A stretch of 64,000 nt of DNA from Cyclobacterium salsum (GTDB lineage: Bacteria; Bacteroidota; Bacteroidia; Cytophagales; Cyclobacteriaceae): positions 372,001-436,000 of the forward strand of contig NZ_WNKG01000001.1 in NCBI RefSeq assembly GCF_010119245.1. Reading direction: 5' to 3'. This document shows, in pieces, positions 18,122-27,105 of this stretch. Each line of letters begins with the position of its first letter. The first letter of the stretch is position 1. The position numbers and the translations under genes are program-made. Under the pieces are notes generated by a model that saw only the letters and a list, made by a program, of their open reading frames with translations, ran no database searches and had not been told where the DNA came from.

Positions 18122-18979
18122 TTAGCTGGTTGGGGGTACTTCGGAACCGGGTGAAACGGCTTCCTGTGGTAGGTACACGTGAAAGACAGAACCCGTACCC
18201 CACTCGCTTTCAGCTTCCATTTCGCCACCTGCTTCTTCTACCATTTTTTTCACCAAATAGAGTCCGATGCCAAGACTTTCACCCGGATAGGATTCGTCAT
18301 GAAGCGTCCCGAATTTGGTAAAAAGTTGATCCATCTTCTGAGGTTTTATGCCGGTTCCATTGTCCATGACGGACAATACGACATAATTTCCTTTTCTATA
18401 GGTACTGACATGGATGGTAGCGATCCGATCCGGGGATTTGTATTTAATGGAATTAGAAATGAGGTTAAATAAAATACTCCTTAAATTCTTTTTCGGGAAT
18501 TTTAGATGGCTTACCTGTAGGGAATGAGACAAAACAGCCCCGGAATTAATAAATTGCCCATTGATACTTTCAAGCACTTCATTTAATACATTTTTGATCG
18601 TTACCTGGCCCTTTACATCCTTTTCGACTTCTTTTCCCTTTAGTTTTAAAATTTCATTCATTGACGCTTTAAAATTATTTATCGACTTTAACACCGGTTT
18701 GGAGAGGGTCACCATTTCTTTCGGATCCTGGGTATCCATCATCAAATTGATCAAAGAAATAATATTGTTTAATGGCCAATTTAAATCATGGGATATATGG
18801 TAAATGACGGATTTATATTCTTTATTTGTATATTGCAAGTCACGTATTTCAGCCATTAGACGCTGATTCTCTAAGGAAACCTTTTCAAAATCAGCTTCGC
18901 TTAATTCAACCTTATCAGACTTATTAGGAACCATCCCGTTTGTCTTATTTCCAGCCGATTTATAAAATTCACTATTCAT
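18122..18979 (-). CDS. Orphan sensor histidine kinase without a recognised sensor domain
   Basis: A 285-residue soluble kinase. Residues 20-58 look like a coiled coil (SEADFEKVSLENQRLMAEIR); the HisKA helix carries His64 in YHISHDLNWPLNNIISL; the HATPase domain shows the N box (LRSILFNLISNSIKYKSP), the G1 box (SVMDNGTGIKPQ) and the G2 box (GESLGIGLYLVKKMVE). No PAS, GAF or membrane segment is present, so it may sense through a partner protein, or act in a phosphorelay with a response regulator encoded elsewhere. It ends 50 bases from the restriction-modification remnant and is divergent from the AraC-type gene. The neighbour genes do not include a response regulator. Confidence 0.9.
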   Translation of the reverse strand: MNSEFYKSAGNKTNGMVPNKSDKVELSEADFEKVSLENQRLMAEIRDLQYTNKEYKSVIYHISHDLNWPLNNIISLINLMMDTQDPKEMVTLSKPVLKSINNFKASMNEILKLKGKEVEKDVKGQVTIKNVLNEVLESINGQFINSGAVLSHSLQVSHLKFPKKNLRSILFNLISNSIKYKSPDRIATIHVSTYRKGNYVVLSVMDNGTGIKPQKMDQLFTKFGTLHDESYPGESLGIGLYLVKKMVEEAGGEMEAESEWGTGSVFHVYLPQEAVSPGSEVPPTS

Positions 18980-19338
18980 TATTATCTAATTTTTAGCTGT
19001 CGTTATTTAAATTTTAGCTACAAGGTATAACAATCAAATAGAAATAAATTACATAACTTTTGGTGATTTTTGTAAAAATTAACTATCTCATCCACCATGT
19101 ACCTATCTGGATTTTTTATTCGTCAGAAATGTCTTCCATTACTCCTTCGAAAAGGGAAAACCTGTGATTTATATAATTTTATTCTATTATTCTGTAAATT
19201 ATTCAGAAAGGGTTCATGCAATCTTTGTTTGTACGGACAGGTATACCAAAAGACGGAATCAATCGGAATCACCTTCCAGAGGAGCAATTACAGATAATGG
19301 AATTAGTGAATTCGAATAAATATTAGTAACTTAAAAAT
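18980..19338. other. Divergent intergenic region, no recognisable feature
   Basis: About 360 bases, very AT-rich, between the divergent histidine kinase and AraC-type genes. It should hold both promoters. No exact TAnnTTTG element, hairpin or coding remnant was found; a 66-codon open frame at 19097-19297 has no start context or recognisable sequence and is taken as non-coding. Confidence 0.45.
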
Positions 19339-19911
19339 GTGACAAATCTTCCTAAAATTCATATAAAATTCATGGTCAGCCTTCGCTGTAAGCTGATGGT
19401 TCGGCAGGAGTTAGAAAAACTAGGCATTCCGTACACCAGCATCGAACTGGGAGAGGTAGAGCTTTATAAACGGCTTACGCAGGAGCAGCATGACAAATTG
19501 CAAAAAAATCTACGGAAATCAGGCCTGGAATTGCTAGATGATAAACGAAGCATCCTGATCAATAAGATAAAAAGTGTGATTGTGGAATTGGTCCATTATA
19601 CGGATGAAGTCCCCAAAATCAACTATTCCGACTATATCAGCGAGAAATTGGGCTATGATTACATCTACCTGTCCAATGTATACTCCGAAATTACCGGTAT
19701 CACCATACAGCAATACATCATCATTCACAAAATAGAACGAGTGAAAGAGCTCCTGCTGTACGATGAGCTCAATCTTTCTCAAATTGCCCATCTTTTAAAT
19801 TACAGCAGCTCAGCACATCTTTCCAACCAATTCAAAAAAATTACAGGACTTACCCCCTCCTATTTTAAAGCCCTGAAAAAGAGAAGGGAAACAAACCTTG
19901 AAAACTTATAA
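19339..19911 (+). CDS. Small AraC-type transcriptional regulator
   Basis: A ~190-residue protein. The start is GTG at 19339, or the in-frame ATG twelve codons later (MVSLRCKLMVRQEL). The N-terminal ~70 residues form a small alpha/beta domain common in Bacteroidota AraC-like proteins (VSLRCKLMVRQELEKLGI). The C-terminal ~100 residues hold the two helix-turn-helix units of AraC/XylS: YISEKLGYDYIYLSNVYSEI and LNLSQIAHLLNYSSSAHLSN, followed by FKKITGLTPSYFK. There is no sugar-binding cupin, so the protein probably responds through partners or the N-terminal domain. It precedes a cupin gene by 75 bases, and an AraC/cupin regulator and beta-barrel gene follow on the same strand. Confidence 0.85.
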   Translation: MTNLPKIHIKFMVSLRCKLMVRQELEKLGIPYTSIELGEVELYKRLTQEQHDKLQKNLRKSGLELLDDKRSILINKIKSVIVELVHYTDEVPKINYSDYISEKLGYDYIYLSNVYSEITGITIQQYIIIHKIERVKELLLYDELNLSQIAHLLNYSSSAHLSNQFKKITGLTPSYFKALKKRRETNLENL

Positions 19912-19986
19912 ACTAATTTTTACAATGTATAATACTTTTCAGTAATAATAATTCAATATTTATAATAAATTATAAACTATTGGATA

Positions 19987-20358
19987 ATGATGCATTCTAA
20001 TAACGGTGATACTGATAACGATGACAAAGAATTAGAAAAATCAAAATCACATGTGATTTCGAAGATCATCGAATATTTACCTCGCTCTGTAAAAAGCAAA
20101 ACCATATTAAAAAAGATTACCGGAAATATAACGGTTTCCTGCCTGGATGCCGGGCAAGAGATGGAAGAAAAATCGCTCCCATTTGATATCTATGTTCAGA
20201 TAATAGACGGGGCTGCCGAAATCCTGATCGATAAGGAGGTCTATCAAATGGTCCTGGGCGAAGGGATCATTATTCCAGCCCATTCTACCCATCATTTCAA
20301 TGCCAATGAGCAATTCAAAATGATTTCGACAGTCATCAAATCAGGTTACGAGGACTGA
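19987..20358 (+). CDS. Small cupin-domain protein
   Basis: A 123-residue protein, start ATG at 19987 or the adjacent ATG. Residues 50-118 form a single cupin barrel: IYVQIIDGAAEILIDKE, VLGEGIIIPAHSTHHFNANE and QFKMISTVIKSG. The metal-binding set is partial: two His in THHF are present, but the first motif lacks the usual GxxHxH and has the hydrophobic PFDIYVQ instead. Ligand binding or scaffolding is more likely than catalysis. The N-terminal 40 residues are charged and Asn/Asp-rich. It sits in a plus-strand run AraC - cupin - AraC - beta-barrel, which suggests a role in regulating that barrel. Confidence 0.75.
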   Translation: MMHSNNGDTDNDDKELEKSKSHVISKIIEYLPRSVKSKTILKKITGNITVSCLDAGQEMEEKSLPFDIYVQIIDGAAEILIDKEVYQMVLGEGIIIPAHSTHHFNANEQFKMISTVIKSGYED

Positions 20359-20376
20359 GGGTTAATAGTAGCTGGA

Positions 20377-21345
20377 ATGAGCCCGAATCGTCTCCTACAC
20401 CCGGACCGAAGCAGGTGGGATTATTTTTTCTCATTAGCCAACAGTAGCAAATTTTCAGATAATATGCTTAGTTTTAACGTCCAATGCTTATTATCAGCCT
20501 TGGACTTTATCGATTATCAGACATTATTAATGGAAGGCGAAGCGAAAATTATAGGCAGCAAAAACAAAATCGAAAAAGGCCTGATGCTGAAGGTTTCTAA
20601 AATGAAACCGGTAATCAAACCTACCAAACCCCATCGACACGAAGGATACCACGAGCTGATCTACCTTTCTAAAGGAGCCGGTCAGCATACGGTGGGAGAC
20701 CTGGCTTATGAGGTGCATCCTCCTATGGGATTTTACCTGAACCTGGGTCAGGTACATTGCTGGGATTTTTCAAAAATCCCGGAGGGATACGTGATCCTAT
20801 TTAAAGAAGAAGCCCTGAGCAGCTACCCCAGGGCATTGGCCCATCTGTATAACTTGCAGGAAACCTTTACGCTTCCGGAGGGAGATCCTTCCCTGCTTCA
20901 ATTAGCCGAAGTATTTTACCTCGACTTTAAAAACAATGCCTCGCTGGACCTTTTATCCGCTCATTTAAATACGCTGATCTACAAAACGATTCAGCTTCCC
21001 CTACAGCAGGCAGCCATTCACCCGAATGTGTTGGATGAATTTGCCCGGTTTAAAAAACTGGTGCAGGAAAACTACCTGCACATGAAAACAGCAGAGACCT
21101 ATGCCAAGGCCATGCATATAAGTATTCGCAAGCTAAATCAGCTTTGTCAAACAGCTACCGGGGGAACCGCCATCGAAGTGATCCGTGAGCGGATGCTTAT
21201 CGAATCCAAAAACCTGCTCAGCCATACCGGATACCCGGTAGCGGAGATTGCCTATCAATTGAATTTTTCGGATGCCTCTAATTTCATCAAATTTTTTAAA
21301 TCTCAGACTACCCTGACGCCCACTGAATACCGAGCAAAACTGTAA
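20377..21345 (+). CDS. AraC-family transcriptional regulator with N-terminal cupin
   Basis: A 322-residue frame; the conserved part begins near residue 50, so ATG codons at 20464 or 20530 are also possible starts. The N-terminal half is an AraC_binding cupin (RHEGYHELIYLSKGAGQHTV, LNLGQVHCWDF). The C-terminal ~100 residues carry the two AraC helix-turn-helix units (YAKAMHISIRKLNQLCQTAT and PVAEIAYQLNFSDASNFIKF), ending in the usual TTLTPTEYR. It lies 18 bases after the cupin gene and 63 bases ahead of the beta-barrel gene start at 21409, so it is most likely the local activator of that receptor. The effector is not known. Confidence 0.9.
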   Translation: MSPNRLLHPDRSRWDYFFSLANSSKFSDNMLSFNVQCLLSALDFIDYQTLLMEGEAKIIGSKNKIEKGLMLKVSKMKPVIKPTKPHRHEGYHELIYLSKGAGQHTVGDLAYEVHPPMGFYLNLGQVHCWDFSKIPEGYVILFKEEALSSYPRALAHLYNLQETFTLPEGDPSLLQLAEVFYLDFKNNASLDLLSAHLNTLIYKTIQLPLQQAAIHPNVLDEFARFKKLVQENYLHMKTAETYAKAMHISIRKLNQLCQTATGGTAIEVIRERMLIESKNLLSHTGYPVAEIAYQLNFSDASNFIKFFKSQTTLTPTEYRAKL

Positions 21346-21408
21346 AATCTACCATTATTGTCAATAATCTACCGTAAGAATGCAGGTATTGAGAACTTAC
21401 TTTGTGAG

Positions 21409-23886
21409 ATGAATTCCTTATTGAGAAACGTATTACTCACCTGCTTTTTACAACTGGCCCTTTTTTTTCCCATTTTTGCGCAAATTACGATACAGGGAAC
21501 GCTCATGGATGCCAATGAAGACAGTCCCATCGAATACGGCAGCGTCGGTTTGTACGAGCGGTCAGATTCCAGCCTGGTGGCAGGAACCGTCACAGCGCCG
21601 GATGGGAGATTTGAACTAACCGACGCCAAACCCGGCACCTATTACCTACTCATCCAATTTATGGGATATGACCCCTATGTGATGGAGGAACTGGCACTTA
21701 GCCGGGGGCAGTCGCTGGATCTGGGAACCATCACCTTATCCCCAAACGAGCAATTGCTGGAGATGGTCGAGGTCTCAGGAACTCGTTTTACCACCATGCA
21801 CCAATTAGACCGGCAGGTGTTCGAGTCATCGGAATTCAGGTCGGGACAGGGCGGCACGGCCATCGATCTGATTCGAAACCTTCCTTCGGTAAGCATCGAT
21901 GCAGCAGGGGAATTGTCCGTCAGGGGGTCCACCGGATTTGTGATCATGCTCAATGGAAAACCCCTGCAATCGGATCCTTCGTCAATCCTGGGCCAATTGC
22001 CGGCCAATGCCATCAAAAATATTGAAGTGGTGACGGCACCCTCTGCCAAATACGATCCGGAAGGAAAGGCTGGCATTATCAATATCACCACGGAAAAAGG
22101 CGCCACCGACGGAACGTTTATCCAACTTAATACCCGAATAGGAGCCCCCAGCATACAGGATTACGATAATAAGGAAAAACCGCACCGGTATGGCGCTGAT
22201 TTTACGCTAAACCACCGAAAAGGGGATTGGGACCTTTCCCTGGGAGCCAGTTATTTGAGAAATGATGTCAATGGGCAGCGAATTGGAGATGTATATACCG
22301 TCAGCGGAGACACGACCACGCGCTTTCCTTCAGAGGGTGAGCGGGGTTTCGATGAAGAAGCGTATTCAGGTCGCTTTACAGTAGCCTACACACCGGATGC
22401 CAACAACGAATTCAGTCTGGGTTTTTACGGAGGGATCCGGAGCAAAGACCGGACGGCAGATATTGTGTATTTTGACAACCATGCCAGCATTAATGGGGAG
22501 CGTCTATACACCATGCAGTATTACAACGAAAACCTGCGAATTCGGCGTAGTGATTTCGCGCTGGGAAGCTTCGATTATTCCCATACCTTTGAAAATGAGT
22601 CCCGTATTTCCAGTTCTTTTCTTTACGAATACACCATGCTGGGAGGTCCCACCACCAACCGCAACCTGGGTTTTCCAAATACCGATCTGATCTATCAGGA
22701 CGAATACAATACCAACGACAATCCTTTGCACGGAATTCGCTGGCAGGTAGACTACGAATCCAAACCAACTCCCTGGGGAATCATAGAAACAGGCTATCAG
22801 TTTCGAAACCTGGATCATCAGGGAGATTTTGTTTACGAGCGAAGGAACAATGAAACGGGCGAATTTGAATTGGTTCCTGAATTTTCCTCCAATGTGGAAT
22901 TGACCCGGGTCATTCATTCCGGATACGGACAACTAACCGGACAAAAAAACAAATGGGACTATTCCATCGGTTTACGGATGGAATACATGGACCGCGAACT
23001 GCTGCTTCAGGACAAATCCAACACCGTAGACAGCCTTTATACCTACGACTTCTTCTTACTTTATCCTTCTGCCAGCGTACAATATAAGTTGGGAGAGGAT
23101 ACCCGGCTGAAGGGGGCTTACAGCCGAAGGGTGGAACGAACCACCACCTTCAAAATGAATCCGTTTCCTGAACGGGAGCATTCCGAAACCCTGGAACAGG
23201 GAGATCCCACCTTGCTACCTGAATTTATCGACCTGGTAGAAACCGGATTGGTACGGGACTTTGGGGAAAACAGCGTCTATGCTACAGCCTATTACCGCCA
23301 TGTAAAAAACCTGGTCAACCGGGTAAATACCGTTTATAACGATACCATCTTGAACCGAATCTATTCCAATGTAGGAACAGGGAGGTCCATAGGAATGGAA
23401 GTGGGCCTGGAACTAAATCCTAGTAGCAAATGGAAATTGTTTGCAGGGGGAAACCTGTACCGCTACCGGATCAGGGGAAGTTTTGATGACCGGCCGATCA
23501 ATAACGCCGCCTGGGTCTATTCCATCAATGCCAATACCAGTTATGACTTCTCCCCTACTTTTAGTGCTCAATGGTCGATAAACTACCTCTCGGACCGTAT
23601 TACTGCCCAGGGAGAGGATTCCCGGTTTTTATCCCCCAACCTGGTACTTACAAAGACGTTTATGAACGATCGGCTCAATGCCAGCCTGCAATGGCTCAAC
23701 ATGGACATGGGCCTGCTGCCTACCAATGAGCAACGCATCAGCACCTGGAGGGAGAACGAATTTTACACTACCACGAATTACGTGCTGGAGGTGGATATGG
23801 TGCTATTGAACCTTAGTTACACCCTTAATCCTTCCCGTGATAAATCCCGTTTTATCAAAAGCGAATTTGGCGAAAAGGAATTTTAA
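21409..23886 (+). CDS. Outer-membrane beta-barrel protein with carboxypeptidase-regulatory and plug domains (second copy)
   Basis: The ATG at 21409 is preferred because it gives a signal peptide (MNSLLRNVLLTCFLQLALFF, cleavage after PIFAQ). The 825-residue product follows the same plan as the protein at 15265: CarboxypepD_reg-like domain (ITIQGTLMDANEDSPIEYGS), plug (STGFVIMLNGKPLQS, APSAKYDPEGKAGIINI) and a large beta-barrel ending in phenylalanine (GEKEF). It is moderately similar to that paralogue, with the plug best conserved. It is preceded by an AraC regulator on the same strand. Its stop codon is directly adjacent to the stop of the convergent MocR gene, with no bases between them. Probable function: TonB-dependent uptake or sensing of an unknown ligand. 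Confidence 0.87.
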   Translation: MNSLLRNVLLTCFLQLALFFPIFAQITIQGTLMDANEDSPIEYGSVGLYERSDSSLVAGTVTAPDGRFELTDAKPGTYYLLIQFMGYDPYVMEELALSRGQSLDLGTITLSPNEQLLEMVEVSGTRFTTMHQLDRQVFESSEFRSGQGGTAIDLIRNLPSVSIDAAGELSVRGSTGFVIMLNGKPLQSDPSSILGQLPANAIKNIEVVTAPSAKYDPEGKAGIINITTEKGATDGTFIQLNTRIGAPSIQDYDNKEKPHRYGADFTLNHRKGDWDLSLGASYLRNDVNGQRIGDVYTVSGDTTTRFPSEGERGFDEEAYSGRFTVAYTPDANNEFSLGFYGGIRSKDRTADIVYFDNHASINGERLYTMQYYNENLRIRRSDFALGSFDYSHTFENESRISSSFLYEYTMLGGPTTNRNLGFPNTDLIYQDEYNTNDNPLHGIRWQVDYESKPTPWGIIETGYQFRNLDHQGDFVYERRNNETGEFELVPEFSSNVELTRVIHSGYGQLTGQKNKWDYSIGLRMEYMDRELLLQDKSNTVDSLYTYDFFLLYPSASVQYKLGEDTRLKGAYSRRVERTTTFKMNPFPEREHSETLEQGDPTLLPEFIDLVETGLVRDFGENSVYATAYYRHVKNLVNRVNTVYNDTILNRIYSNVGTGRSIGMEVGLELNPSSKWKLFAGGNLYRYRIRGSFDDRPINNAAWVYSINANTSYDFSPTFSAQWSINYLSDRITAQGEDSRFLSPNLVLTKTFMNDRLNASLQWLNMDMGLLPTNEQRISTWRENEFYTTTNYVLEVDMVLLNLSYTLNPSRDKSRFIKSEFGEKEF

Positions 23887-25296
23887 TTACCGAACGTCTC
23901 CTTTTAGTAGCTGCCCCAATACCATAAGTTGTTGCTCCAGCTTTTCGGACCAGGGCAAGCCATAATTGAGGCGCAGGCAATGGTGAAATTGGTTCTGAAG
24001 CGTAAACATCCTTCCCGGCGCGAAACTAATTCCCTGAGATAATACCGGGTCAAATAGTTTTCCGGTATCTACCTTTTTCGCCAGCTCCACCCACAATACA
24101 AATCCCCCCTGAGGCCGGCTTACCCTGGTTTCGGCCGGAAAATGATCCGCAATGGTTCGGATAAAATGAAGGGAATTGGCATGCAGGGTCTTTCGCAGCA
24201 ATCGCAAATGCCGCTCGTACCGATCGTTTTCCAAAAACAGGCCAATGGCTTCCTGTGTCAGTGCCGTGCCTGATACGGAATGGAAGAGTTTTAGCTTTAA
24301 GATGTCTCTCATGTATTTGCCAGGAGCCATCCAGCCCACCCGATAACCTGGGGCCAGGGTTTTGGACACGGAGCCACACCACAATACCATCCCTTCCTGA
24401 TCGAAGGCTTTGCAGGGCTTGGGTCGGTTAGCTCCAAAATACACGTCACCATACAGGTCATCTTCTATCAATGGAATCCCATGCCGCGCCAGGATCTGTA
24501 CAATCTCCCGCTTGTTTTCTTCCGGCATGCAGCTTCCGAGCGGATTATTGAAATTACTGACCAACAGACAAATATCAATTTTCCCGATAACCGCTTTTAT
24601 GTCTTCGGGACTTACTCCAAACACGGGATGGGTAGGGAGTTCTATGACCCGCAGGCCCATGTTTTTTGCCAGTTGAAGGATGCCGAAATACACCGGGCTT
24701 TCGACGGCGATCCGCGTTCCAGGTCGGGTTAATGCCATAAATGCTAAGGAAATCGCATGCATGGCTCCGGACGTGGTGACCAGGTCCTTGGTTCCCAAAT
24801 TACCCGACCAGGTAAAGGACCATTTGGCTACGTTTTTCCGGAGGCGCAGGTTGCCCTGTATATCATCGTAACCGGTTCCCCCGGAGGACAGCGTTTGCGT
24901 TGCTTTCTGCAGGCATTTGTTAAGTCGGGCCACCGGAAAAAAACTTTCGTCGGGTACACTCAGGGATAGCTGGGTGATTTCCTTGTTGACAAAATTACGA
25001 AATACCTTTCCAATCAACCCATCGTCTGCCGAATCGGCGGGATGATTTTGAGGCATGCTGGCATCGGGCACAGGAAGGCGTTGATCCGCTTTTTCGCAGA
25101 CAAAAAATCCTGCCTGTGGCCTGGATACGATGCAGGATCTGCTTTCCAATACCAGGTAAGCCTGAATTACGGTATTCTTGCTCACACCATATTCCTTACT
25201 CACCGTGCGAATGGAAGGCATTTTATCCCCCACTTTTAGGCTGCCCTTGTGAATAAGGCCCTCAAAATTAGTCGCCAACTCCTGATACAATGTCAT
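23887..25296 (-). CDS. MocR/PdxR-type GntR regulator with aminotransferase domain
   Basis: A 469-residue fusion. Residues 5-68 form a GntR winged helix (GSLKVGDKMPSIRTVSKEYG, VSKNTVIQAYLVLES), and the rest is a fold-type I aminotransferase domain. The PLP lysine is K312 in GSVSKTLAPGYRVGWM; SNFNNPLGSCMP and EDDLYGDVYF are the other PLP-site landmarks. MocR proteins usually control vitamin B6 or amino-acid genes and bind PLP as effector. The gene is divergent from the DinB-like gene at 25431 and the ilvE gene behind it, so it may regulate those. The 134-base divergent region is the likely operator site, though no clear repeat was identified. Confidence 0.92.
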   Translation of the reverse strand: MTLYQELATNFEGLIHKGSLKVGDKMPSIRTVSKEYGVSKNTVIQAYLVLESRSCIVSRPQAGFFVCEKADQRLPVPDASMPQNHPADSADDGLIGKVFRNFVNKEITQLSLSVPDESFFPVARLNKCLQKATQTLSSGGTGYDDIQGNLRLRKNVAKWSFTWSGNLGTKDLVTTSGAMHAISLAFMALTRPGTRIAVESPVYFGILQLAKNMGLRVIELPTHPVFGVSPEDIKAVIGKIDICLLVSNFNNPLGSCMPEENKREIVQILARHGIPLIEDDLYGDVYFGANRPKPCKAFDQEGMVLWCGSVSKTLAPGYRVGWMAPGKYMRDILKLKLFHSVSGTALTQEAIGLFLENDRYERHLRLLRKTLHANSLHFIRTIADHFPAETRVSRPQGGFVLWVELAKKVDTGKLFDPVLSQGISFAPGRMFTLQNQFHHCLRLNYGLPWSEKLEQQLMVLGQLLKGDVR

Positions 25297-25430
25297 TTAC
25301 ACCTGCTTTAACTGTACCCCTCAAAATTAAATAAATTGTATCTGTAACCAATCATTATTCCTTCGTTTATTTGCTTTCGCAATGGGATTTTCCGTATTGG
25401 GGTCATTCGTTTCCGCCTGAAATAGCATCA

Positions 25431-25958
25431 ATGAATTTGGAAGTACTAAAATACCCACTTGGGAGGTTTCAACTCCCAGAACAGCTTACCACAGAAAAGG
25501 TGCAGCAGGCCATGCTGGGTATTCAATATTTTCCAGAGGATTTACTAGAAGTTGTAAACAATTTAGGCGATGAAATGCTTGAAAGAAAATACCGACCTGC
25601 TGGATGGACCATTCGGCAAGTGGTGCATCACCTGGCCGATAGCCATATGAACGCCTACATGCGCTTCAAATTGGCTTTGACGGAAGAAAATCCGGTCATT
25701 AAGCCCTACAAAGAAAACCTTTGGGCAGATCTTGCCGATAGTAAACTTGGAATGCAAGGATCCGTTAACATACTGACAGGCATCCATGAACGATGGACTT
25801 ACCTTATGGTGAATATGACTGAAGCACAATGGAACAGAAGTTTCTATCATCCAGAGCAGGACAAATCCATACCCCTAAAAGCCAGTGTATGCCTGTACGA
25901 CTGGCATGGCAGGCATCATTTGGCCCATATACATCAGGCAAAACGAATAGAAAAATAA
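25431..25958 (+). CDS. DinB-superfamily (YfiT-like) putative metal-dependent hydrolase or bacillithiol transferase
   Basis: The ATG at 25431 is chosen; the 20 codons upstream in the same frame do not fit the family. The 175-residue product opens with EVLKYPLGRFQLPEQLT, typical of the YfiT group of DinB-fold four-helix bundles. The metal-binding triad is visible: H in TIRQVVHHLADSHMNAYMR (residues ~65-80), and the paired His in YDWHGRHHLAHIHQA near the C-terminus. YfiT-like proteins are annotated as putative metal-dependent hydrolases, and related DinB proteins act as thiol S-transferases. The gene is 19 bases upstream of ilvE and probably co-transcribed with it. Confidence 0.85.
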   Translation: MNLEVLKYPLGRFQLPEQLTTEKVQQAMLGIQYFPEDLLEVVNNLGDEMLERKYRPAGWTIRQVVHHLADSHMNAYMRFKLALTEENPVIKPYKENLWADLADSKLGMQGSVNILTGIHERWTYLMVNMTEAQWNRSFYHPEQDKSIPLKASVCLYDWHGRHHLAHIHQAKRIEK

Positions 25959-25977
25959 CAATTTAGTAAGATATATC

Positions 25978-27021
25978 ATGAACGAAACTGAAACCCGAAA
26001 ACCCGACTTTGATTTTGAAAACTTCACTTTTGGGGTTCAATCTACCGACCGCATGCTCCTGGCCGCTTACCAGCAGGGGGAATGGTCGGAACACCGCATC
26101 GCGCCGGTGCAGTCCATCTCCCTGTCCCCTCTGGCCATGTGTTTTCACTACGGTCAGACGGTATTTGAAGGACTCAAGGCCTTTCGGATGACGGATGGTA
26201 AAATAAATATTTTCCGGATGGAGAGCCACTGGAAACGAATGAACCGTTCCCTGGAAAGAATGGCCATGCCTCCGCTACCCCGTCATCTTTTTATGGATGG
26301 AATTTTAGAACTGCTAAAGATGGAATCGGATTGGGTCATCGATGATCCGGACTATTCCCTATACATCCGTCCTTTCGTCATCGCTACGGAAAAGAAATTG
26401 GGGGTGGATGCTTCTCAGGAATACCTGTTTATGGTTGTTCTTTCGCCCATGCGAGCCTACTATAACAAGCCGCTTAAGGTAAAGGTAGAGACCAACTACA
26501 TTCGTTCTGCCAGAGGAGGTGCCGGTGCGGCAAAAAATGGGGGAAACTACGGTGCCTCTCTACTGCCCCAAATCAATGCCAAGAAAGAAGGTTTTGACCA
26601 GATTATCTGGCTGGATGCGAAGGAGAAGAAGTATATTGAGGAGTCCGGGACCATGAACATACTTTTTATACTTGATGGCAAGACACTGGTTACCCCCGCC
26701 CTTAGTGATAGCATATTGGATGGGATTACACGGGATTCGCTATTGAAATTGGCCAGTGAAGAAGGATTTACCGTGGAAGAAAGAGCGGTGGCGATAGAAG
26801 AAATTACGGAGAGAATTGAAAAAGGCGAGCGGGTCGAAGCTTTTGGTGCCGGTACAGCGGCGGTCATTTCACCTATTGCAACCATAAGCTACCAAGGAAA
26901 ATCGTATGCGACTTACCTGGAGGCGGATGCCGGAATGTACCGGCTAAAAGATAAACTGGCAGCGGTCCGAAAAGGAAAGAAGCCGGATGCTTACGGCTGG
27001 AATCAACTGTTGGATGCCTGA
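25978..27021 (+). CDS. ilvE: Branched-chain amino acid aminotransferase
   Basis: A 347-residue fold-type IV PLP enzyme, the usual length for the long BCAT group. The conserved start region is present (LAMCFHYGQTVFEGLKAFR), the PLP lysine is K186 in AAKNGGNYGASL, and the glutamate-bearing EESGTMNIL is intact. It catalyses the last step in Val, Leu and Ile synthesis and the first in their breakdown, with 2-oxoglutarate/glutamate as partner, in the cytosol. It probably forms an operon with the DinB-like gene (19-base gap), possibly under the divergent MocR regulator. Nothing looks abnormal. Confidence 0.93.
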   Translation: MNETETRKPDFDFENFTFGVQSTDRMLLAAYQQGEWSEHRIAPVQSISLSPLAMCFHYGQTVFEGLKAFRMTDGKINIFRMESHWKRMNRSLERMAMPPLPRHLFMDGILELLKMESDWVIDDPDYSLYIRPFVIATEKKLGVDASQEYLFMVVLSPMRAYYNKPLKVKVETNYIRSARGGAGAAKNGGNYGASLLPQINAKKEGFDQIIWLDAKEKKYIEESGTMNILFILDGKTLVTPALSDSILDGITRDSLLKLASEEGFTVEERAVAIEEITERIEKGERVEAFGAGTAAVISPIATISYQGKSYATYLEADAGMYRLKDKLAAVRKGKKPDAYGWNQLLDA

Positions 27022-27063
27022 ACTTAAATCTGGGATTAAACTTGAATCATTGAATCCAAACGC

Positions 27064-27102
27064 ATTTAACCGATGGTCAAATAAGCTAACCGCTGGTTAA
27101 AT
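27064..27102. repeat. Palindromic pair of 20-base-period direct repeats between convergent genes
   Basis: TAACCGATGGTCAAAT (27067-27082) and TAACCGCTGGTTAAAT (27087-27102) match at 14 of 16 positions with a period of 20. ATTTAACC at 27064-27071 also pairs with GGTTAAAT at 27095-27102. It sits between the stop of ilvE and the stop of arfB and may act as a bidirectional terminator, though no T-run follows. Confidence 0.5.
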
Positions 27103-27105
27103 CAA

